From Amorphophallus konjac (lineage: Eukaryota; Streptophyta; Magnoliopsida; Alismatales; Araceae): DNA of 64,000 nt. This document shows positions 47,105-56,214 of this stretch, piece after piece. Location: contig CM040117.1 of assembly GCA_022559845.1 (NCBI GenBank), forward strand, positions 17,136,856-17,200,855, read 5' to 3'. The position numbers and the translations under genes are program-made. The notes under the pieces are model-generated. The model was not told the origin of the DNA, did no database searches, and worked only from the letters and a program-made list of their open reading frames with translations. Position 1 is the stretch's first letter; each line of letters begins with the position of its first letter.

Positions 47105-48654
47105 CTAAGTCTTGAACCGGCTGCTGCTACGGCTGTGGTGCCTGTTGTTGTTGCACTTGCTGCCTCGGCGGCTGCCTTTTTTTCTCTTTAATTTCGTAAT
47201 GGCCCTATGCATTTCGGTGCAATCAATCCTTTGTCCTTCATGGAGGTCATAGACCAAATCCCTGAACTGAAAACACCCTTCAATAGTGTGTCCTGGCTGC
47301 CTGTGGAACATACAGTACTTTGTCTGATCAACGGCCGGGTTCCAGTTGGGCCGTTCCGGAGAGAGTTGTATAGCGCTAACTGACATGAGAGCTGAGAAGA
47401 TATCCGTGAGGGTTTCTGGCAGGGCTGGGTATTGTGCTCTTTTAGGAGCCGGGCGCTTGTTGTTGTTGTTGTTGTAGCCGTTGGGTGGAGGGACATTATG
47501 GTATTGCGAAGGCTGTGGAGGTTGTTGTGGAGCGGTAAAGGTATTTTGTGGAGTGGCAAAGGTAGGCGGAAGATTTTGTGGAATGGTTGGGAAGTTTTGT
47601 GGAGCGGGGTTTTGAGGAGTGCGGGGGTTTTGCGGAAAGCGGAAAGGTGAGGCTTGGAAAGGGAAGGTAACGGCTTGAACTTGTTCATTGGTCTGAACCC
47701 CCTTGATGACAGGCCCTTGAGGTTTCTTGTGGTATTTTAGCTTTTGGTTCTCAAAGAGTGAGTGGATGGGGGAGTCTTTGAACTGTGTTTGAATGAACCG
47801 CGCCCGGCTATAGAGTTGGTGCATGTTGGCTATATCATTTATCGCCAAGATGTTTCGGAAGGTCGGGGTAGCATTTGAAATAAGTAGCTTGACCTTCTCT
47901 TCCTTCGGAATATGGCCTGGCACCCTGGCGGCCATCTGCCTCCATCTGTCAGCGTAAGTTACAAACTCCTCATCAGGCTTCATTTTCTCGGCCACCAAGT
48001 TTGTGAAAGAATATTCTAGACCGACCTTGTCTTGAAACTGTTGGATGAACTTGTCTTTCACTATTTTGAAGCTCTCGGCATCCTCTAGCGGCAGGGAATA
48101 GAACCATTCCAGTGCAACGCCATCCAATGATCGGCGGAACAAATACGCCATGAGGCGATCATCGTACTAAAATTGGGCCGATTCATATAAAAAGTCCCTC
48201 ACATGAATAAAGGGATTGCCGTTCCCATCATACTTGCGGTAATTAGGGAGCTCGGATTGTAGAGGGAATCGGATGTTTTGGAAGCTGGGGACTGGAACAT
48301 CTGCCAAGGATTGTGGGCCAACCCGCTTTTGGAGGAAATCAATCTGTTGTTGCATGGCGGCCCACTTATCAAGTAGTTCCTGCTCCCTGGATGGAGTAGG
48401 GGTAGTGAGAGACGAAGGTTGAAATTGCGGAGCAGAAGGATGGACTGTTGTAGGAGGTGAAAGCCCATAAGAAGGAGCAGAAGGATAAACAGCCAAGGTA
48501 GGGAGCCCATAAGAAGGATATTGGGTCGAAGATGGACCCAGATTAGAATGGACTTGGGCAACCCCTTGCTGAGGGCGCAAGAAATCTGAAGGGCCAACAA
48601 GGACTTGTGGCACCGATGGGCTGGGCATGTGATGATCCACCTGGATAAAAGAAG
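47105..48654 (-). pseudogene. Tat-1 gag, C-terminal part (after element A)
   Basis: The frame enters at the Tekay insertion, passes Pro/Ser-rich sequence and QELLDKWAAMQQQIDFLQKR (coiled coil), reaches RKYDGNGNPFIHVRDFLYES and a TAG (48167-48169). It then continues as the retrotransposon gag core: MAYLFRRSLDGVALEWFYSL, FVTYADRWRQMAARVP. A Gln/Pro/Asn-rich stretch and a Cys/His motif YCMFHRQPGHTIEGC (C-x2-H-x4-H-x4-C) follow. The terminus is basic. Gag forms the particle and binds the RNA. Confidence 0.85.
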
Positions 48655-48997
48655 GGAGATGTAGTATCCCGCACCTTTCGGATCCTTCTTCGTGGGTCCC
48701 AGATCTGGTTTCTCGGAGTGTCCGGCTCCGTTGTGTCTGAAATTTCGTTTTGGACATCTTTCATGTTTGGATCGGTGCGATCCGGAGTCGTTTCGGAGAC
48801 CCGGAAGCGTTCCGCGGCTTTTTCCGCACGTGTTTTCCGATTACCGGTGTGGGTTTTGGTAATTCCTTCGAACCTCGCTACAGGTGAACCGGGTCGTTCA
48901 CCTGGGCATGAGTGGTACCGTTGCGATCGGTGCGTTCCGAGGATCCCAGAAATGTAATTTTTGATTTTTTGGTATTTTCTAGAATTTCTGGATTTTC

Positions 48998-49005
48998 TAT
49001 AAATT
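48998..49005 (+). promoter_or_regulatory. TATA box of the A 5' LTR
   Basis: TATAAATT in TTTTCTATAAATTCC, conserved in the 3' LTR at 56552-56559, followed by a long pyrimidine tract (49013-49110). Confidence 0.6.
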
Positions 49006-49283
49006 CCTAATTCTTTTCTTTCTTTTTCCTTTTTCTTCTTCCTTTCTTCTTCTTCCTCCCTCACGACTGTGGCCGCCCTCTCACTCTCTCTCTCTCTCCC
49101 GTTTGAGCGTGGCGACCTCCGTTCCGGCTGTAGACGGCGGTGGTGCGACGGCGCGAGGACGTGGGTGACGACGAGGCAATCGTGCGGGCATGCGGCGAGC
49201 GTGGGAAGCGTGGGAAGGCGAGGTTTTAACGGCGTTCTTCGTGGATTCGGGCTTGGATCGGCGCGTCTCGTCGCGAACCAGAG

Positions 49284-50936
49284 GTAGGGTGACGTTCCTT
49301 AGCCTCTTGTCTTCCTTCCCCGCGAGTTTTAGCTCGAGACGAGGTCGAGAGGGGTTAATTTCGCGCCGGGAAGGGTCATGCATGCTTTGGGGAGTGACCG
49401 CCCGATCCATCGTTTTAAGCCCCGATTCCGCGTTTCGGGAGCGTAGGAGCATGCTAGGGGGGCTTGGGGGTTCTTCTCTCACCTGTTTCCCCCTTCGTGG
49501 GGCTTGTTTGGGGTTGGAATGGGCGATTACGGCGAGGTTCGCCATTTTCGCGTCAGTGAGCGATATGCAGTCGAACCAGTGGCCGCACAACCCTTGTGCG
49601 GCGCTGTTCTGACCGTTTATCAGCTCGGCGCGCTGTGGCTGGGCTCGGCGCGCAGTGGGCTTGTGCGGTCTATCGTGGGACCGAATATCCTAAAGTGTGG
49701 CCCCATAACTACCGCCCAACCCTGGATTTTCGACCGTTGATTATTACCGTTATACAGCGCACCGGGGTGTGCGGCTAGGAGCTGGCCGCTCAACCCTTCG
49801 TGCGGCCAGGGGCTGGCCGTACGTCGTCTGGTGCCGTCGCCTGGGTGTGCGGCCAGATCTGGACCGCACAACCCATGAACGGTTAACCCTAGCCGCTGTT
49901 CCCTAGTGCGGCTACGGCCTAACCGTTCAGGTTTATTACCGTTGGGAGACGAACGGCCAATAGCGGACCGTTCATCACCCACGTGCGGCCAGTAGCTGGC
50001 CGCACATTAGTTGAACGGGCCTGTGGTGGCCGTTCATCTGCCCGTTTAGACCTGGGGTAGAACGGTCACGTCTGACCGTTTAAACCTGGTGCGGCCCCGG
50101 TATGACCGCACATCCCTGAGCGGCCCAAGGTGGACCGATCAAGGGGACGGGTCGTGTCGGCTTGTCTCTCGTCGTACCAGGCGGTGCTGGGAGATGTTGT
50201 TGTCGACTTGTGTCGCTGTGCGACGGTGATTTATACGAGGGGCGTTCCTTGTACCGTCCGGTTGTGACGTTGCTTTCCGTTGACTTGAGAGTCTACTCCT
50301 TCAGTGACACTCCACTAGTCGTAGCCTGCTTACACGCGTGTGGTCCACCAGGGAGTGGTGGAGAGGCTACCCTTAGAGACGGTTTTAGACTGGTTTCCGT
50401 CGGGCCCCTCGTCGTTAGCCAGAGTCCGGCTACGGGGGAAAACCGGTCAGAGGGCCAGACCTAGGACGCATGGTCTGTGTGTGCACACGTGGTTGGGGGC
50501 AGTTGGACACCCGCTGACGAGCGTGACCCCAGCTAGTCACTTGTTTGTGGTACTTATTCGGTGTCCGTGCCTCTGGTAGGTGCTACCACGTAAGGCAGTT
50601 CACCTGCGGTGCAGTGTAAGTCATCAGGGGACGCTACCGACTGTGCTTCTAGTGGGAGGTACTCCTGTCGAGTCGGGAGTGTCAGGCTATCAGTCGTTAC
50701 GACTTCGACCTTCGGGTTTCTGCCGTGTTGGCCGTTGGGTTCTGGTTGTTTTTTCGTGGCACGTGTGTCGATTTTCGTGCCGTGAGACCGGTGCTTTGTA
50801 GATGGCAGGGTTTCCCTTTTGAGGTACTTGCTTACTGCTAGCATAGCAGTTTCTCCGTTTGCGAGGTAGGGTTCGAGTGATCCCTACTGAGTCTTGTTTC
50901 GAGACTGATTCCCTGCGTGTTTTTACCGTGTTTCAG
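49284..50936 (+). other. Putative intron in the A 5' LTR
   Basis: The donor is ACCAGAG|GTAGGGTGAC and the acceptor TACCGTGTTTCAG|GCGAGG. The 3' LTR has the same sites (56841-58494), and LTR E has homologous ones. Spacing from TATA to donor is 286 bp, as in E. The palindrome array lies wholly inside. This is inferred from sequence only. Confidence 0.45.
49598..50140. repeat. GTGCGGCC palindrome array in the A 5' LTR
   Basis: At least eleven units occur, such as GTGCGGCC...GGACCGCAC and GAACGGCC...GGACCGTTC. The unit at 49983-50005 has perfect 10-bp arms with loop TAG. The array is repeated in the 3' LTR at about 57125-57700. Confidence 0.8.
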
Positions 50937-51286
50937 GCGAGGCGAGGCTTCAGGGGAGTTCGTCTGAGGCTCAGCGCGGTTCAGGTGCCCAGCGTTAGTG
51001 CCAGAGGTCAGAGCTGGGGTATGCCCCGTGTAGCTGTACTTTCCTCTTGTCTCTGTGCTAGTTGTGGACTACTGTCGTTATTTTATTGTTATTTTGTGAA
51101 CCATGTAAAATGTTAAATTCATTTCCTGCTTATTTATATAACTGTTTAATTCTGTAATTATTTATGATACTTGTGTAGTTTCCACACCATCCTTCTAACC
51201 CTTTCGAGTCTTCGGACTCGTGGGTGACGGTGCGAGTCTCGGGTTATCGGGCCTTCCCGGTAATCGGATTCTCGGGTCGTTACAGC

Positions 51287-51298
51287 TAGTATCAGAGC
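51287..51298 (+). other. Primer binding site of A (initiator-Met tRNA)
   Basis: TAGTATCAGAGC, one mismatch from TGGTATCAGAGC, two bases after the LTR end. Confidence 0.85.
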
Positions 51299-51446
51299 GC
51301 GGTTGTGGAATTATACGAGAATCATAAGTGATTGTAGTGGTCCACTAGTCCACAGCGATGAAGTACAGTTGACACTGGCATTGGGCATCGTGTATTTCTC
51401 TTAACCTTGCTGTTCCGTGCTTTCTGTCTTTGCTCCAGGTGCGGGT

Positions 51447-52671
51447 ATGGCGCCGAGGCGGGTGACTCGCTCTCAGCAGGGGCAGTCGGCTGGAGGTCAG
51501 GAGATCCAGCAGGAGGTTCAGCAGGAGCAGGAGGAGCAGAGCAGAGTGCCACCTGCGGCCACCGAGGCAGTGGATACTGCGAGGTATCCGGGGGCCGAGG
51601 ATTTCTTTCGTGGCATGTACCAGCTTATGTCGCAACAGTTCGACGGAGAGGCTGGTGAGGGCTCGTCGACCAGGGGTGGGCCAGGCCGAGTAGTGAGGGA
51701 TTTCATGCAGTTTCATCCACCTTACTACGGCGGTCAGCCAGACCCTGATTTGGCTCGGAGTTGGCTCGACGAGATTGAGCTGGTGTTCAGTTCCGCGCGG
51801 AGTACTGCGGAGGATAGAGTGATGTTGACCTCCAACCAGTTGTAGGGTACGGCTTGGGAGTGGTGGTCTTCCGAGTGGAGACGTCCTTCCAGCTTCGTCC
51901 ACTTGAGCAGATTGTGTGGGGCAACTTTGTCAGTGCTTTCGAGTGTACCTACTGTCCAGAGTTTATTGCAACGCAGTGGATGCGTCAGTTTTTGGAACTG
52001 GTTCAGGGCGACATGTCCGTGTTGCAGTACATGGCCTGGTTTATCGAGTTGGGTCGGTATGCACCTCATATCATGGAGAATGAGAGGGTGAAGATCGCAC
52101 AGTTCGTTCAGGGCTTGAGGTAGGAGCTGAGGCACCATTTGATCGTGAATGCTGCCACCGATTTAGAGACAGCATCTCGCGTTGCGGCTTCCTTGGAGAT
52201 GGATATGCAGAGGACTCGAGGACCGATTAGCCAGGGACAGTCTTTGTCAGGTCGCAGTCAACAGTCGGCTACCCAGCAGCAGGGTTCCTTCCAGCATGCG
52301 TCGGGTGGTTCAGGAGCGCCGGCATCGGCAGCGTCAGTGACAGGATCGGTGTCTTTCGGCACGAAGGTCAAGAAGTTCTTCAGGAAGAGTTTCGAAAGAA
52401 GAAGTCCAAGGGTCAGGGGTAGGCTTCATCGGGCAGTGTACAGCAGCCGGTTCCGTTTTAGCGTCAGGAATCAGTGGGTGGATCGCGAGGGCTGTGTCCA
52501 TGGTGTAACGAGTTCCATCCGGGCAGGCAGTGCACGACACCGATTATCTATTTTCGGTGTGACCAGCCAGGGCATATGGCGCGTGACTGTCCTCAGAGGC
52601 AGCAGCAGCAGCAGTTTCCTCAGCAGCAGCAGGTTCCCCAGCAGCAGAGGCCGCAGCAACAGCAGCAGTAG
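51447..52671 (+). pseudogene. A gag with zinc knuckles, broken
   Basis: The start MAPRRVTRSQQGQ at 51447 is the usual Tekay gag start. The core includes RDFMQFHPPYYGGQPDPDLA and SWLDEIELVFS, a TAG at 51843 after TSNQL (normally LQG-TAWEWW), a frameshift before FVSAFECTYCPEFIATQWM, and a second TAG at 52121 before ELRHHL. The C-terminus has CPWCNEFHPGRQC and then YFRCDQPGHMARDC, in which the first zinc-ligand cysteine is tyrosine. It ends in a Gln-rich run with TAG after PQQQQQ. Confidence 0.85.
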
Positions 52672-52704
52672 GGACAGTATTCGCCGCTACCCAGGTTAGC
52701 TAGT

Positions 52705-53667
52705 GTGGGAGGCAGGCAGAGAGCTCGAGGCCAGATCATACACATGACCAGGGCAGAGGCAGTGGCGTCGCAGCTCGTGGAAGGTACCGTTCAAATTTTG
52801 GGTTGTGCGGCTCGGGTTTTGTTTGATTCTGGCGCGTCTCATTCGTTTATTTCGGAGGATTTCGCGCTGAGTATCGAGGAGCCGGTGACCCAGTTGTCCT
52901 GTGATTTGGCAGTGGAGTTGCCCTTGGGTGATTTTATGATCACTCCGTATTGTTTCGATGAGGTTCCGGTGTGGGTGGAAGGGCGGAGTTTACCGGCTAG
53001 GCTCTATGCGTTGCCGCTTCAAGACTTTGATGTGATTTTGGGCATGGATTGGCTCAAGGCACATCATGCGTTGGTGGATTGTGACTCGAAGAGAGTTTAT
53101 TTTCGGCGACTTCGTGAACCCACCTTCTATTTCCAAGGTATCAGGTCTTCCTCTTCCCGCTTTCTTATCTCTGCGATTCGAGCTTACCGTTTGCTTGATG
53201 CGGGTTGTCAGGGTTTTCTCGCTTCTGTGGTCTTGGTAGACCAGCCGCGTCCGGATGTCGAGGACATTCCGGTGGTGTGCGAGTTTCCCGATGTTTTCCT
53301 GGAGGACTTACCTGGATTGCCTCCCGAGCGGGAGATCGATTTTGTGATCGAGGTCGTGCCAGGTACGGGACCGTTGGCAAAGGCTCCGTACCGTATGGCT
53401 CCCGCTGAGTTGAGGGAGTTGCGGGCGCAGTTGCAAGAGTTGCTGGCCAAGGGGTACATTCATCCTAGCTTTTCCCCTTGGAGTGCGCCTGTATTGTTTG
53501 TGAAGAAGAAGGACGGTAGCTTGTGGTTATGCATTGACTATCGGCAGCTGAATGAAGTGACCATTAAGAACAAGTATCTGTTGCCACGGATCGATGACTT
53601 GTTCGAGCAGCTTCAGTCCGCTCGAGTATTCTCGAGGATTGATTTGCGGTCGGTTACTATCAGCTGA
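52705..53667 (+). pseudogene. A protease and N-terminal RT
   Basis: Protease has [18 protein letters not shown] with a DSG active site, usual for this lineage, and [19 protein letters not shown]. After the linker ([20 protein letters not shown]) RT starts with [38 protein letters not shown] and [10 protein letters not shown] one-base deletion near 53655 (TCGGTT where TCGGGTT is expected) ends this frame. Confidence 0.9.
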
Positions 53668-55046
53668 GAATTCGTGAGTCTGATGTGGAGAAGACTGCGT
53701 TTGGTACGAGGTATGGGCATTATGAGTTTCTGGTGATGCCGTTTGGGCTCACCAATGCCCCCGTAGCCTTCATGGACTTGATGCAGAGGGTGTTTCATCC
53801 GTATTTGGAGCAGTTTGTGGTCGTATTTGTGGACGACATCCTTGTCTATTCGCGATCTGTCGAGGAGCACGCGTACCATTTGGGTGTGGTGCTGCAGACG
53901 CTGCGAGATCGCCAGTTGTATGCAAAGCTCAGTAAGTGTGAGTTCTGGCTTCGTGAGGTGCACTTTTTGGGGCACGTGATTTCTAGTGATGGCATTTCCG
54001 TGGACCCCGCCAAGGTCGAGGCAGTAATGCGATGGCCGAGGCCGAGGTCTGTGACCGAGATCCGGAGTTTCTTGGGGCTTGCGGGTTATTATCGTCGGTT
54101 TATCCAAGATTTTTCTCGCATTGCGACCCCGATGACTAGACTCACACGGAAGGATGTGCCTTTCGTCTGGTCTGAGGAGTGTGAGCAGAGTTTCAGGGAG
54201 CTGAAGAGATTGCTCACCTCGGCTCTGGTGTTGGTTTTGCCTTCTGGATCGGGAGGTTTTGTGGTGTGTACAGATGCTTTCGGGGTCGGATTGGGTGCTG
54301 TGTTGATGCAGCATGGTAGAGTGGTGGCTTATGCATCTCGGCAGTTGAAGCCCCACGAGGAGAACTACCCTACCCATGACCTTGAGTTGGCGGCTGTGAT
54401 GTTCGCACTGAAGATCTGGAGGCATTATCTGTACGGTGAAAAGTTTGAGGTGTTCACTGACCATCAGAGTTTGAGGTATGTATTCACGCAGAGGGACCTT
54501 AACCTCAGGCAGAGGCGTTGGATGGAGTATATGAAGGATTATGACTTCACCCTATCTTATCAACCGGGCAGGATGAATGTCGTAGCCGATGCCTTGAGTC
54601 GGAAGGTCGCGGTCAGTGCCTTGATGTTGAGGAAGTGGAGGCTTTGGGAACAAGTGCCCAAAGTTTCGTTCAGGCTCAAGATTCCCCAAGAGCCAGGGTT
54701 AGCAGTGCTTGCGAGTCTGACTGTCACGCCAGTTATCCGCCGTCAGGTGACAGAGGCTCAGCATGCGGACCCTGAGTTACCCCAGATTTTGGCCTTAGCT
54801 GATGTGGAACTCGGCGAGGATGGTGCTGTGAGGTTTCATGGCAGGCTGTACGTCCCAGCCGAGGAGCGGGTTCAGCGTGCGGTGTTGCGCGAGGCTCATG
54901 GGAGCAGGTACACCGTACACCCGGGTGCGACGAAGATGTATCGGAATTTGCGGAGGCAGTTCTGGTGGCCTGGCATGAAGAGAGATGTTGTCGAATTTGT
55001 GGCCAAGTGCCTGACCTGTCAGCAGGTGAAGGCAGAGCATCAGTGA
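53656..55046 (+). pseudogene. A reverse transcriptase, RNase H and integrase zinc-binding domain
   Basis: The frame follows the deletion and is open for over 450 codons. [19 protein letters not shown] and [14 protein letters not shown] with FVDD intact, then [17 protein letters not shown]. RNase [56 protein letters not shown] and [10 protein letters not shown]. Integrase N-terminus: [22 protein letters not shown] and [12 protein letters not shown] (HHCC). TGA follows. This is the best preserved enzyme segment in the window. Confidence 0.9.
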
Positions 55047-55861
55047 CAGGAGGTACTCTCTAGCCCTTGGATGTTCCCGCGTGGAAGTGGGACCACGTGA
55101 CCACGGATTTTGTGGTGGGGTTGCCGAGGACTCCGAGTGGGCAAGATAGTATTTGGTTGCTGGTATATCGGCTGACGAAGGTGACTCGGTTGCTACCGGT
55201 CAAGGTCAGCTGGAGCGTGTCTAGGTTGGCTCGTCTTTATGTGGAGCGGATCGTTCTGTTGCATGGGATTACCATTTCCATTGTGTCGGATCGGGATCCG
55301 CGCTTCACTTCTGGATTCTGGAGGAGTTTCTAGCGAGCTCTTGGCACGGAGTTGGCGTTTAGTTCAGCGTACCATCCTCAGTCAGATGGTCAGTCTGAGA
55401 GGACCATCCAGACTTTGGAGGATATGCTGAGATCATGCTGCCTGGAGTGGCAGGGGAGTTGGATTCACCACCTGCCGTTGGTGGAGTTTACCTACAACAA
55501 CAGCTATCATTTGAGCATCGGCATGGCTCCTTATGAGGTGTTGTATGGGCGTCCGTGTCAGACTCCACTTGACTGGTTTACGGTTGGTGAGTGTGTTTTG
55601 ACGGGACCGGAGTTGGTGCAGCAGTGTGTGGATGTTGTGCACGTGGTTCGTCAGAACATGTTGGCAGCCCAGAGTCGGCAGAAGAGCTATGCTGACCGGA
55701 GGCGGCAACCCCTCGCGTTCGCCGTGAGTGATCGGGTATTCTTGAGAGTTTCTTCGATGAAAGGAGTGATGCGCTTTGGACGGCGTGGGAAGCTGAGTCC
55801 CCGCTACGTCGGTCCTTTCCTTATTGTGGAGCGCATCGGTGAGGTAGCCTATCAGCTGTAG
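55047..55861 (+). pseudogene. A integrase core and C-terminus
   Basis: After a frameshift near 55060 the frame reads WDHVTTDFVVGLPRTPSGQD (first Asp), SIVSDRDPRFTSGFWRSF (second Asp), a TAG, then SSAYHPQSDGQSERTIQTLE (Glu). MAPYEVLYGRPCQTPLDW and RQKSYADRRRQPLAF follow. It ends with GKLSPRYVGPFLIVERIGEV and TAG after AYQL. Confidence 0.9.
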
Positions 55862-56146
55862 TTACCTCCTGCGTTGGCGTCGGTGCATGACGTGTTCCAC
55901 GTTTCGATGTTGCGGAAGTATATGCCCGATGACTCTCATGTGCTTAAGGATTCTGTGTGGCCCGACGTGACTCCAGATCTTTCTCTTCCAGAGTTTCCCG
56001 TCCGCGTCGTGGATAGGCGAGAGCAGTGCCTGCGGAACAAGGCCATCCCCTTGGTGAAGGTGGTGTGGCAGCGACACTCTGGTGGTGAGGCTTCTTGGGA
56101 ACGTGAGGATGAGATGCGTCAGCAGTTCCCTTACCTGTTCGAGTGA
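55862..56146 (+). pseudogene. A chromodomain
   Basis: It follows directly after the TAG in the same frame: VHDVFHVSMLRKYMPDD, then RVVDRREQCLRNKAIPLVKV and WQRHSGGEASWEREDEM, ending QQFPYLFE and TGA. The chromodomain itself looks intact, including the aromatic W-x8-A-x-WE pattern. In Tekay-type elements it directs integration to heterochromatin. Confidence 0.9.
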
Positions 56147-56199
56147 GTCTTCCTCTTCTTTCCCCTTGGGTTGTTCTCAATTTCGAGGATGAAATTCCT

Positions 56200-56214
56200 T
56201 TAAGGGGGGAGGGC
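56200..56214 (+). other. Polypurine tract of A
   Basis: TTAAGGGGGGAGGGC directly precedes the 3' LTR and is preceded by the TTTCGAGGATGAAATT block shared with B and C. Confidence 0.8.

Larger units (their letters stand above)
48660..51284 (+). repeat. 5' LTR of A
   Basis: Begins TGTAGTATCCCGC and ends CTCGGGTCGTTACA. It contains the TATA box 48998-49005, a CT-rich leader, a putative intron (49284-50936) and the GTGCGGCC palindrome array. In the first ~235 bp it differs from the 3' LTR at roughly one position in ten, and about half as often further in. Confidence 0.95.

Noticed and set aside
46656..47688. Leu/Pro/His-rich frames on the minus strand
   Set aside because: They overlap the gag frame or the Pro-rich linker and reflect composition, not coding.
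51287..51298. tRNA-Met-like sequence as a tRNA gene
   Set aside because: Only the 3' 12 nt complementary to the tRNA are present, directly after an LTR. It is a primer binding site.
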